A stretch of DNA of 59,977 nt, from the NCBI RefSeq assembly GCF_014647515.1, contig NZ_BMPI01000071.1:1-59977 (forward strand), in the 5' to 3' direction. The notes under the pieces are model-generated. The model ran no database searches. It saw only the letters and a list, made by a program, of their open reading frames with translations, and was not told the origin of the DNA. The position numbers were made by a program, and so were the translations under genes. This stretch comes from Dactylosporangium sucinum (lineage in GTDB: Bacteria; Actinomycetota; Actinomycetes; Mycobacteriales; Micromonosporaceae). Below are positions 15,187 to 22,419 of this stretch, in pieces; position 1 is the first letter of the stretch; each line of letters begins with the position of its first letter.

Positions 15187-15546
15187 CTAGGAGACGGCCA
15201 GGTCGAGATACTCCACCAGGTGCTCGTGCGTCGGGGCGCTCGCGTCCGGCCGGAAGCGCAGGTAGCGCAGCCGTTTGCCGGTGCCCTGCAGGAGGCCGTG
15301 CGGGTCGGGCAGGTCGGCGCCGTGCTCGAAGCCGACGGAGACGGAGTCGGTGCCGGGGAACACGGCGGCGATATACCCCCGCTCGGGATGGTGGAAGCCC
15401 AGCCCGTGCCACCCGCGATACACCCGCTCGGTCAGCTCCGGACGGGCCGTGAGGATGACGTCACGCAGGTGGCGGGTCAGGGCGCTGATGTCGGCACAAT
15501 GATCCTCGAGGAGCTCGTCGATGCCCGGCGGCGCGGCGGCAATCAT
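15187..15546 (-). CDS. DUF1801 domain protein
   Basis: 119 residues with the typical DUF1801 (YdhG-like) layout. An N-terminal PPGIDELLEDHCADISALTR helix leads to LRDVILTARPELTERVYRGW. Then come the beta-sheet core YIAAVFPGTDSVSVGFEHGA and a C-terminal LRYLRFRPDASAPTHEHLVE. Members are small soluble proteins of unknown biochemical role, sometimes tied to iron-sulfur or stress functions. ATG start at 15546. It is 45 nt downstream of the end of the kinase gene on the same strand, possibly the same transcript. Confidence 0.85.
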   Translation of the reverse strand: MIAAAPPGIDELLEDHCADISALTRHLRDVILTARPELTERVYRGWHGLGFHHPERGYIAAVFPGTDSVSVGFEHGADLPDPHGLLQGTGKRLRYLRFRPDASAPTHEHLVEYLDLAVS

Positions 15547-15591
15547 GCCGACACCTCACCACACGGGTACGACACTTTCGGAAGTCATTTC

Positions 15592-17163
15592 CTACCAGGC
15601 GAACTCCTTCCCGCGGACCTCCCCGCCCGGCAGGATCGAGCGGCCGGAGTACACCCACTTCTGCACGACCACGTAGCGGTGGCCGCGCGGCGGGTTGTCG
15701 ACGAACGGGCCGCAGTCGTGCGACGGGGCGAAGTCGGTGAACATCAGGCCCGCGCACAGGTGCGGGCCGGCCACCAGCTCGTCCGTGTCCGCGTCGACGA
15801 GGGAGATCGTCACGTCGGCCTGGATGCCGGGGAGGGCCTTCATGTGGCCGACCAGCCGGACGCGGCCGGTGCCGACGGCGTGGCAGGGCTGGACGACCGC
15901 GGGGTGACCGAGATCCCAGGTATAGCTGTCGCCACACTCCCAGTCCTGCCAGGCCTCGGTCGCCTCGGTCGCGGCGCGGCCGCTCGGCCCGGCCGGTGAC
16001 GCGTCGCCCACCGTCGCGGCGCCCGCCGACCGAACGGCACGGGCCGTCGGGCGGACCGCGGACGGCGATCCGCCGCCGGCCGGAGCCGCGGTCGAGTGCG
16101 CGCCCGGGCGGGCCTCGCCGACCTCGCCGCCGGGGCGGTTCAGGAAGTTCCAGGCGGGGACGGCCAGGGCCGCGAGCGCCAGCAGTACCGCTGCGCAGAA
16201 GGCTCGTCGGGAACGCGTCGGCGCCGGCCGCGGCCTCGGCACCGGCGGACCCGGCGTGGTCGGCCGGTTGTCGACCGTGTGCGGCGGCAGGGCCGGCAGG
16301 TCACGCACGCGCCGCGCGACCGTGCGCAGCGTCGCGGCCAGGTCGCGGGCGGAGGGGCGGCGGCCCGGGCGTTTGTCCATGCACTGCTGGACGACCTGCC
16401 AGATCGCGTCGGGCATGCCGTCGACCGGCCGCGGGGACTCGTCGACGTGGCGGCGCAGGATCGCCCAGGCGGGGCCGCCGGCGTAGGTCGGGTGGCCGGC
16501 CGTGAGCTCGAAGAGCACGACGCCGAGCGCGTAGATGTCGGCCGGCGGTGCGGGACGGCCGCCGTAGACGGCCTCGGGGGCGACGTAGTTCGCGGTGCCG
16601 ACGAGTGCACCCGGCGTCGTCATGCTCGGCGTGTCGAGGATGCGCGCGATGCCGAAGTCGGTGAGGCGGCAGTGCAGCCTGCCGTCGACCCGGTCGAGCA
16701 GGATGTTGTCGGGCTTGAGGTCGCGGTGCACGACGCCCCGCTTGTGCGCGGCCGCGAGCGCCTCGGCCACCTGCGCGAGCAGCATCGCCGCCTCGGCCGG
16801 CGGGAGTGTGCCCTGCTCGTGCAGGTAGTCCCGCAGGCTCCCGCCCTCGACGAGGTCCATGACCAGCCCGAGCGAGGTGCCGACGGTGACCAGGTCGCGC
16901 ACGCGCACGATGTGCGGGTGGCGCAGCATGAGCAGGATCGCCCGCTCCTGGACGAACCGGTTGACGGCCTTCGGCTCGGCCATCAGGTCCTCGCGCAGCA
17001 GCTTGACCGCCACGTGCTCGTCCTGCACCAGCGACCGCGCGCGCCAGACGGTGCCCGTGCCGCCGCCACCGATCGGCTCGATCAGCTCGTACGCGTCACC
17101 GATCCTGTAGCCGGTGAGGTCACCGCCGCCGGTCTCGTTGCGCGCTTCGGGGGGAGTACGCAT
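15592..17163 (-). CDS. Serine/threonine protein kinase, PknB-like, with an extracytoplasmic sensor domain
   Basis: 523 residues. The kinase domain occupies about residues 20-285, with the Gly loop IGGGGTGTVW (31-40), catalytic Lys in VAVKLL (54), HRDLKPDN (146-153), DFG (169-171) and a Thr-containing activation loop TPSMTTPGALVGT. These are all intact, so it should be active. A Pro/Arg-rich juxtamembrane segment precedes one transmembrane helix (about 322-345). The outside part has a Ser/Pro/Ala linker. A C-terminal domain of about 120 residues has four cysteines (ECGDSY, QPCHAVG, HLCAGL, HDCGPF) and is not PASTA. The ligand is unknown. The kinase would couple an external cue to cytoplasmic Thr phosphorylation. 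Confidence 0.93.
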   Translation of the reverse strand: MRTPPEARNETGGGDLTGYRIGDAYELIEPIGGGGTGTVWRARSLVQDEHVAVKLLREDLMAEPKAVNRFVQERAILLMLRHPHIVRVRDLVTVGTSLGLVMDLVEGGSLRDYLHEQGTLPPAEAAMLLAQVAEALAAAHKRGVVHRDLKPDNILLDRVDGRLHCRLTDFGIARILDTPSMTTPGALVGTANYVAPEAVYGGRPAPPADIYALGVVLFELTAGHPTYAGGPAWAILRRHVDESPRPVDGMPDAIWQVVQQCMDKRPGRRPSARDLAATLRTVARRVRDLPALPPHTVDNRPTTPGPPVPRPRPAPTRSRRAFCAAVLLALAALAVPAWNFLNRPGGEVGEARPGAHSTAAPAGGGSPSAVRPTARAVRSAGAATVGDASPAGPSGRAATEATEAWQDWECGDSYTWDLGHPAVVQPCHAVGTGRVRLVGHMKALPGIQADVTISLVDADTDELVAGPHLCAGLMFTDFAPSHDCGPFVDNPPRGHRYVVVQKWVYSGRSILPGGEVRGKEFAW

Positions 17164-17253
17164 CGAGGTATTGGTACAGAACGCAAGATGTAGGACACAA
17201 CCCGTACCAGGGAATACGCCCCGAGAGGGTTACGTGCCGCGCGTTCAACACCG

Positions 17254-17748
17254 TTACAGGTACCGATGCATGATATGAAAGTCGACCAGACCGTGCTTCG
17301 TGCTCTGGAAGCCGTCGGGGATCGTGCCCACGATGATGAAGCCCAGTGAGCGCCACAGCCGCACGGCGACCGTGTTGGTGGAGACCACGGCGTTGAACTG
17401 CATCGCCGTGTAGCCGACCTGGCGCGCACGGTCCAGGCAGTGCTCGCCGAGCGTGCGCCCGAGGCCCCGCCCGCGCGCCCGCGACGACACCATGAAGCTC
17501 GCGTTGGCGACGTGGGAGCCGAGCTTGCCCTTGTTGGGGCCGACCTTGTACGTGCCGAGCACGTCACCGTCCTCGACGGCCACCCAGACCTCGAATCCGG
17601 GAAGGCCGATCCAGTGTGCACGTGCATCGTGCTCCGACGATGCGGGGTCATTGTCGTAGCTCTCGCCCGCGGCCACGACCTCGTGCCACACGTCCCAGAG
17701 GCCCGCCCAGTCGGTGTCCGCGAAGCGCCTGATCTCCACGCTGTTCAT
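17254..17748 (-). CDS. GNAT family N-acetyltransferase
   Basis: 164 residues, full-length for the fold. The acetyl-CoA loop is SSRARGRGLGRTLGEHCLDR. Upstream is the beta-strand pair EVWVAVEDGDVLGTYKVGPN, and motif B reads YTAMQFNAVVSTNTVAVRLW followed by SLGFIIVGTIPDGF. This L-W-x-S-L-G-F-x-x-V-G-T-x-P-x-x-F pattern is typical of GNATs acting on amino groups of small molecules or antibiotics, but the substrate cannot be named. ATG 17748 is divergent from the M50 protease gene. Confidence 0.9.
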   Translation of the reverse strand: MNSVEIRRFADTDWAGLWDVWHEVVAAGESYDNDPASSEHDARAHWIGLPGFEVWVAVEDGDVLGTYKVGPNKGKLGSHVANASFMVSSRARGRGLGRTLGEHCLDRARQVGYTAMQFNAVVSTNTVAVRLWRSLGFIIVGTIPDGFQSTKHGLVDFHIMHRYL

Positions 17749-17778
17749 TCAACACGTCAGGTGGCAGGCTCTGCATTC

Positions 17779-18492
17779 GTGTTCGACGTGTTGAACGACG
17801 CATTCGCCCGGCAGCCGTCCCCGAGCCGGGAGGTGGTGATCGCGACCGCCGTTCTCGCGCTGGTCGCGGTCCTGGTCCGCCCCCTCTGGCAGGTCATGCG
17901 CAACTTCGTGACGATCGCGCACGAGGGCGGCCACGCGCTGGCCGCCGTGCTCAGCGGCCGCCGGCTCTCCGGCATCCGGCTGCACTCCGACACGTCCGGC
18001 CTGACCCTGTCCCGCGGCAAGCCGACCGGCCTCGGCATGGTGGCGACCGGCCTGGCCGGCTACATCACGCCGTCCCTGCTGGGGCTCGCCGCGGCGGCCA
18101 TCCTGGGCGTCGGCCGGTTGACCGTCCTGCTATGGATCTTGCTGGTACTGCTGGCGCTGATGCTAATCATGATCCGCAACGTCTACGGCGTGATCTCGAT
18201 CGTCGTGGCGGGCGCGATCGTGTTCGTCGTGTCGTGGTACGCCTCGTCGCAGATCCAGGGCGCGTTCGCCTACGCCTTCGCGTGGTTCATGCTGCTCGGC
18301 GGCGTCCGCGCGGTCTTCGAGCTGCAGCAGTCGCGCTTCCGCCGCCAGGCGCCGAACTCGGACGCGGACCAGATCGCCCGCCTGACCCGCGTCCCGGCCA
18401 TCATCTACGTCACGTTCTTCGTGCTGGTCGCGCTCGGCTCGCTCGCGTTCGGCGTGCGGCTCATGCTGGGACCGGTGCACGACTTGCTGTGA
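17779..18492 (+). CDS. M50 family zinc metallopeptidase (site-2-protease-like), small form
   Basis: About 237 residues with six to seven membrane segments. The zinc motif is AHEGGH (His48, Glu49, His52 from the GTG at 17779) in the first part of the protein, in line with the short M50B-like actinobacterial family. The later stretch NSDADQIARLTRVPAIIYV sits between membrane segments and may supply the third ligand (Asp). A GTG at 17761 is an alternative start. Such proteins are candidate intramembrane proteases; the substrate is unknown. It is divergent from the GNAT and its last 32 bp overlap, tail to tail, the end of the LLM monooxygenase gene. Confidence 0.82.
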   Translation: MFDVLNDAFARQPSPSREVVIATAVLALVAVLVRPLWQVMRNFVTIAHEGGHALAAVLSGRRLSGIRLHSDTSGLTLSRGKPTGLGMVATGLAGYITPSLLGLAAAAILGVGRLTVLLWILLVLLALMLIMIRNVYGVISIVVAGAIVFVVSWYASSQIQGAFAYAFAWFMLLGGVRAVFELQQSRFRRQAPNSDADQIARLTRVPAIIYVTFFVLVALGSLAFGVRLMLGPVHDLL

Positions 18493-19519
18493 GCACCTGA
18501 CCGACCCGCTCCGCCTCCTCCAGGTGCGGCCAGCCGGACAGGATGAACTCGTCGACCCCGGCCGCCTCGTACTCGGCCAGCCGCGCCCGGATCTCGTCGG
18601 GGCTGCCGACGAGGGCCGTGCCGGCGCCCTCGCGCACCAGCCCGATGCCGGCCCAGAGGTTCGGCCCGATGACCAGGTCCCGGCCGGCGTTGAGCGCGGT
18701 CATCCGCGCCTGCCCCACCGAGTCCATCCGCCGGAACCGCTGCTGGGCGGCCGCGATCCGGTCCGGGTCCATGCCCTTGAGCAACCGGTCGGCCTCCGCC
18801 CACGCCTGGTCGGCGTCGTCCCGCACGATCACATGAATCCGCAGGCCGTAGCTCAGGCTCGGGTTCTTGGCGCGCATGCGCTCGATGCGCTCCCTGACGG
18901 CTTCCACCGGCTCGCCCCACAGGAGATACACGTCGGCGTGCCGGGCGGCGACGTCCTCGGCCGCGGGTGACGCTCCGCCGAAGTAGATGGGCGGGACGTG
19001 CTCCAGCGGCTTCGCGAGCCCGCCGCCCTCGACGCGGTAGTGCTCGCCCGCGAAGTCGAACGGCTCCCCCGCCCACGTCTTTCGCAGGATCTGCAGATAC
19101 TCGTCGGTCCGCGCATAGCGCCCGCCGTGGTCGGTGAAGTCACCGTACGCGCGCTGCTCCACCGGGTCGCCGCCCGTCACGACGTTGAGGGCGAGCCGGT
19201 TGCCGGAGATCCACTGGAACGCCTCGGCCTGCTGGGCGAGCAGCGTCGGGAGCGTGAAGCCGGCCCGGAACGCGACCAGCAGCTTGAGCGTGGTCGTGTG
19301 CTGCGCGATCGCGGTACACATGACCAGGGGGTCCAGGCAGCCCGCGCCGACCGGCGTAAGGGCGGCCTCGAACCCGGCCCGCTCGGCGGCCCGCGCGACC
19401 TCCGACAGGTATGCAACCGTCGGCGGCCGCTCGTGCCGGGCCGCCCCGGCGGTGACGGTCGCCGCACCGACCTGATCACCGTCACCGGTCGTCGGCAGGA
19501 ACCAGTGGTATGCGCTCAT
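18461..19519 (-). CDS. LLM-class flavin-dependent monooxygenase, SsuD-like
   Basis: 352-residue TIM-barrel monooxygenase using FMNH2. Family marks: FMSAYHWFLPTTGDGDQVGA-type N-terminus (from ATG 19519), YLSEVARAAERAGFEAALTP, LLVAFRAGFTLPTLLAQQAE, NRLALNVVTGGDPVEQRAYG, RYARTDEYLQILRKTW, PPIYFGGASPAAEDVAARHA and DEFILSGWPHLEEAERVGQ. This is the alkanesulfonate or dimethyl-sulfone monooxygenase branch. No ssuABC transporter or flavin reductase is adjacent. A start upstream of 19519 would extend into the promoter; the 19519 ATG has an AAGGTGGG ribosome site. Role: probable desulfonation of organosulfur compounds, by family only. Confidence 0.9.
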   Translation of the reverse strand: MSAYHWFLPTTGDGDQVGAATVTAGAARHERPPTVAYLSEVARAAERAGFEAALTPVGAGCLDPLVMCTAIAQHTTTLKLLVAFRAGFTLPTLLAQQAEAFQWISGNRLALNVVTGGDPVEQRAYGDFTDHGGRYARTDEYLQILRKTWAGEPFDFAGEHYRVEGGGLAKPLEHVPPIYFGGASPAAEDVAARHADVYLLWGEPVEAVRERIERMRAKNPSLSYGLRIHVIVRDDADQAWAEADRLLKGMDPDRIAAAQQRFRRMDSVGQARMTALNAGRDLVIGPNLWAGIGLVREGAGTALVGSPDEIRARLAEYEAAGVDEFILSGWPHLEEAERVGQVLTASRAPVPA

Positions 19520-19572
19520 GAAGCCCACCTTACCTACCTTCTTAGTGGGTGGGAATCGTGGCGCGGTTCGAT

Positions 19573-19588
19573 TAGAATGTATGTACGA
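19573..19588 (+). promoter_or_regulatory. SOS-box-like palindrome over a -10 hexamer
   Basis: TAGAATGTATGTACGA matches the actinobacterial/mycobacterial LexA box TCGAACRYRTGTTCGA at 13 of 16 positions. Its first six bases, TAGAAT, are also a good -10 element. It lies 31 nt before the GTG of the next gene. Overlap of the two elements would allow LexA repression. This is inference from one site. Confidence 0.45.
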
Positions 19589-19619
19589 AAGTTGCTCTTG
19601 ACCTGGGAGGAGAGCGCCC

Positions 19620-20267
19620 GTGACCGCCCCCGTCACCACGACCGAATCCGGTGCCGTCCCTTACGCGACGCTGCTGAGTTTCACCCGCTACGTCGGCCGC
19701 ACCGGCCCGCGCAAGGCCAGCTTCGTCGGCGGCCTGCGCCGGCAGCGCGAGTCCGGCTCCGGCTTCAACCCGCACGGGCAGCTCGTCAAGGCCCTGAAGG
19801 CCGACATCCAGTTCCGCACCGGCGGCACATACCTCAACGCCGTCGTCGACCAGGTCAACGCCCGCTGGAAGCCGCTCTACGAGTCGGTCGTCCCGGGGGC
19901 GCTGCGCTACCTGGAGTCGATCGAGACCCCGGTCGAGGTCACCCAGGCCCGCGACACCCTGACGATGCTCGGCAACCTGCCGGTGAAGATCAACCCGCAC
20001 TTCGGCCTGCGCTATGCGGACGGCCGCGGCGAGGCGGTCCGCCTGCACTTCGACGAGGACCCGCCCCAGGACGAGGCCGCCGTCGCCACCCTGCACCTGA
20101 TGGCCCGCCACATGGACCTGATCCTGCCCAACGCCACCCCGGTCCTGGTCGACCTCCGCCGCGGCGAGATCCTGCGCCCCGACCCGGCCGGCAAGCCGGA
20201 GGAGGTCGAGCGCTGGCTCGCGGGCGAGGCGGCCGCCTTCTCCGCCATGTGGGCCACCACGGCATAA
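19620..20267 (+). CDS. Hypothetical protein, possibly SOS-regulated
   Basis: 215 residues, soluble, no signal peptide. GTG start at 19620 with a GGGAGGAG ribosome site. The sequence looks like a genuine, conserved-type protein: PYATLLSFTRYVGRTGPRKA, LVKALKADIQFRTGG, TYLNAVVDQVNARWKPLYES, LGNLPVKINPHFGLRYADGR, EAVRLHFDEDPPQDEAAVAT, LVDLRRGEILRPD. A basic, Arg-rich N-terminal third precedes an acidic second half. I do not recognise a family. It is divergent from the LLM monooxygenase, with its own promoter under a LexA-like palindrome. A long hairpin follows the stop codon. Confidence 0.8.
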   Translation: MTAPVTTTESGAVPYATLLSFTRYVGRTGPRKASFVGGLRRQRESGSGFNPHGQLVKALKADIQFRTGGTYLNAVVDQVNARWKPLYESVVPGALRYLESIETPVEVTQARDTLTMLGNLPVKINPHFGLRYADGRGEAVRLHFDEDPPQDEAAVATLHLMARHMDLILPNATPVLVDLRRGEILRPDPAGKPEEVERWLAGEAAAFSAMWATTA

Positions 20268-20277
20268 CCGCATCCAC

Positions 20278-20334
20278 CCCCAGCGGAGGCGGGCTCGACG
20301 CCTCTCCCGGCCGTCGAGCCCGCCTCCGCTGGGG
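20278..20334 (+). terminator. Strong hairpin terminator, 22-bp perfect stem
   Basis: The arms 20278-20299 and 20313-20334 are perfectly complementary (CCCCAGCGGAGGCGGGCTCG... with its reverse complement) around a 13-nt loop, 10 nt after the stop of the preceding gene. No T-run. Confidence 0.75.
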
Positions 20335-20363
20335 TGCCCACCCCACCGCGCCCGGCCCGGCTT

Positions 20364-20420
20364 CATGATCGTTGGAGAGATTCGGCTGCCATGACGACCA
20401 GAAGTCGCCATCGATCATCG
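20364..20420. repeat. Intergenic palindrome, family C copy 2
   Basis: Begins CATGATCGTTGGAGAGATTC and ends CGCCATCGATCAT, with the family centre CGGCTGCC-CGACCAGAAG. It is about 70% identical to copy 1. It lies in the gap 20268-20616, together with the hairpin terminator and a promoter-like TGCTAGGTT at 20543-20551 for the next gene. Confidence 0.65.
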
Positions 20421-20616
20421 GTCCGCCGCGCCGGGCGTGCGGACACCTGAGCGAATTCGTCGGATTTGCCGCAGTCGCCAGATACTGAACAGCAATCCGT
20501 GATCATCGAGTCGCTCTCCGGTCAGTATTCGAACGCGACCGATGCTAGGTTGACCGCAGCGCGCTTCCCCGTCCTCGCGCAACGTAGCGGCCTCGCGAAA
20601 GAGAGAAAGGGATGCC

Positions 20617-21378
20617 ATGACCGAGGGCCGGCATCAGCGGCGTCATGACGACGGCCACACGGAAGACGGGATCTACGTCCCGCCCCCGCGTGAGGTGCCA
20701 CGCCCCCGATCCGAGCGGACCGGACCACCCGGGCAGCCGACTCACCCCGTCGCCCCCTCCCCGTGGGCCCCGACGGCGTCGAACGCTCCGGCGACACCGG
20801 CCGCACCGAGCCGGCCCGAGCAGGGGACGCACCACCCGCCGACCCTGGCCGAGCCGCACGAGGCGCACCCGATCGAGGCACCGGTCTACTACGCGCGCGC
20901 GTCGGAATGGACGGCTCGCCCCTCCCCCTGGGCGACGCCGGACCGGGACGACGACGCATTCGAGGACGAGGAGTTCGCGATCGCGCCGGCGGAGGTCATG
21001 CCCCCACCTCCGCCGGCGCAGATTCCCGAGCACCTGCCGCGGCAGCGCGTGCCGGCTCCGAAGCAGCGCGCCTCCGCCACCGCCTGGTGGGTCGCGGTCG
21101 GGGTGATCATCGTCGCCCTCGCGGTCGCCGCCGGCGTGCTGGTCGGCCTCCGGCTGGCCGCGCAGCACGCGGCGACCGGCGCCGAAGGCGAGGCCGCCGT
21201 ACGCGACCCGGCCCGGCCGGTGCTGGTGTTCGCGATCGGGTAGAGCGCGGGTGCCGGCACGACCACGCTCACGGCGATGGCGCAGGTCACCGGCGGCCGG
21301 GCTGCCGCCTCGAACGACCCGGGCGGTCCGGCCGGCGCGATGGCCAAGATCTTCCTGGCCGCACACGCGCCACGCTGA
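20617..21378 (+). pseudogene. Pro-rich membrane protein, interrupted by an in-frame amber codon inside a P-loop-like motif
   Basis: From ATG 20617 (RBS GAAAGGG) to TAG 21241-21243 the frame encodes 208 residues. They comprise a His/Pro/Arg-rich disordered N-terminus, an acidic patch (DRDDDAFEDEEF), and a transmembrane helix WWVAVGVIIVALAVAAGVLV near residues 158-180. Then comes ARPVLVFAIG and the stop. The same frame continues without shift for 44 codons: SAGAGTTTLTAMAQVTGGRA and further to TGA 21376. VLVFAIG-stop-SAGAGTTTL looks like the beta-strand and phosphate loop of a ParA/MinD-like or other P-loop ATPase. So either a once-longer gene has been cut by a nonsense mutation, or the stop is read through. 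The product is otherwise unrecognised. Confidence 0.6.
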
Positions 21379-21473
21379 TCGAAAAGCACTGGGTGCATCT
21401 GCCGCAAATCGGGTAGAAACGCGGAGCCCTCGACCGGGGCGATGCCATTTGTACGCGATTGGGGTGATGGACC

Positions 21474-22319
21474 ATGAGCGGGCCTATCGTGGGCAAGCGC
21501 CGCCTCCGGGCCGAGCTGCGGCGACTCAGGCGCGAGCGTGAGCTGACCCAGGACCTGGTGGCCGCCGAGATGGAGTGGTCGCTGTCCAAACTCATCCGCA
21601 TCGAGAACGGCACCGTGGCCATCTCGGTGAGCGACCTGCGCAGCCTCCTGGCCTACTACCGCGTCCACGACAGCAAGATGGTCGACGACCTGCTCGAACT
21701 CGCCCGCGCCGCGAAGCGGCGGATGTGGTGGGACGAGTACCGGGCGAGCCTGCCGATGCAGCTGCTCACCTACGTGGGCTTCGAGGCCGAGGCCGTGGCC
21801 GTGGGCGAGTTCGCCCCGGTCATGTTCCCGGCGCTCATGCAGACCAGGCGGTACGCGGCCGCTACGAGCACGGTGGACGACGAGGTCGAGTCGCCGGTGG
21901 TCGAGCGGCGGGTGGAGTTCCGGATGCGGCGGCAGGAGGAGCTGCTCGGTCGCGAACAGCCGCCGAGCATTCTGACCGTGCTGGACGAGTCGGTGCTGCG
22001 CCGCCAGCCGGTGCCGCACGACGAGGCGCTGCTCGTGGACCAGATCGAGCACGCCATCGAGTTCGCCCAGCGCCCGTACGCGGACGTGCGGATCATGCCG
22101 CTCAACGCCGGGTACCACTCCGGCTGGGACGGCGACTTCACCCTGCTGGAGTTCGGCGCCGACGACGCCATCCTCTACCGGCAGGGGCTGCTCGTGGAGG
22201 AGCCCGAGGTGGTGTCGAGCCACCGGGAGATTCTGCGGCGGATCTCGGAGCGCGCCCTGGCGCACGACGCCTCTATCGACTTCATGCGCCAGGTCGCGGG
22301 CGAGTTAAAGCGCGGCTGA
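21474..22319 (+). CDS. XRE-family helix-turn-helix regulator with DUF5753 domain
   Basis: 281 residues. The N-terminal HTH is RAELRRLRRERELTQDLVAA, then EWSLSKLIRIENGTVAISVS (residues 10-55). The C-terminal DUF5753 domain shows MPLNAGYHSGWDGDFTLLEF and YRQGLLVEEPEVV near the end. These regulators are abundant in filamentous actinomycetes, usually paired with a small DUF397 protein. No DUF397 gene is present here. ATG start at 21474, where the HTH begins directly. A palindromic terminator of family B follows the stop by 10 nt. Confidence 0.93.
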   Translation: MSGPIVGKRRLRAELRRLRRERELTQDLVAAEMEWSLSKLIRIENGTVAISVSDLRSLLAYYRVHDSKMVDDLLELARAAKRRMWWDEYRASLPMQLLTYVGFEAEAVAVGEFAPVMFPALMQTRRYAAATSTVDDEVESPVVERRVEFRMRRQEELLGREQPPSILTVLDESVLRRQPVPHDEALLVDQIEHAIEFAQRPYADVRIMPLNAGYHSGWDGDFTLLEFGADDAILYRQGLLVEEPEVVSSHREILRRISERALAHDASIDFMRQVAGELKRG

Positions 22320-22328
22320 CTTCGGACA

Positions 22329-22367
22329 GACGTTGGTCGATGCACCCACGGGTCATCGACCAACGTC
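22329..22367. terminator. Hairpin terminator, palindrome family B copy 1
   Basis: GACGTTGGTCGATG (22329-22342) pairs perfectly with CATCGACCAACGTC (22354-22367); ACCC/GGGT extends the stem internally. It is placed between convergent genes, so it can serve both. The left arm is shared with the copy at 53237. Confidence 0.75.
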
Positions 22368-22419
22368 GAAGCTGGGGAGGCGCCACCCGGCCGGCCGGAG
22401 CCAGCCGGGCGGCGACCCG

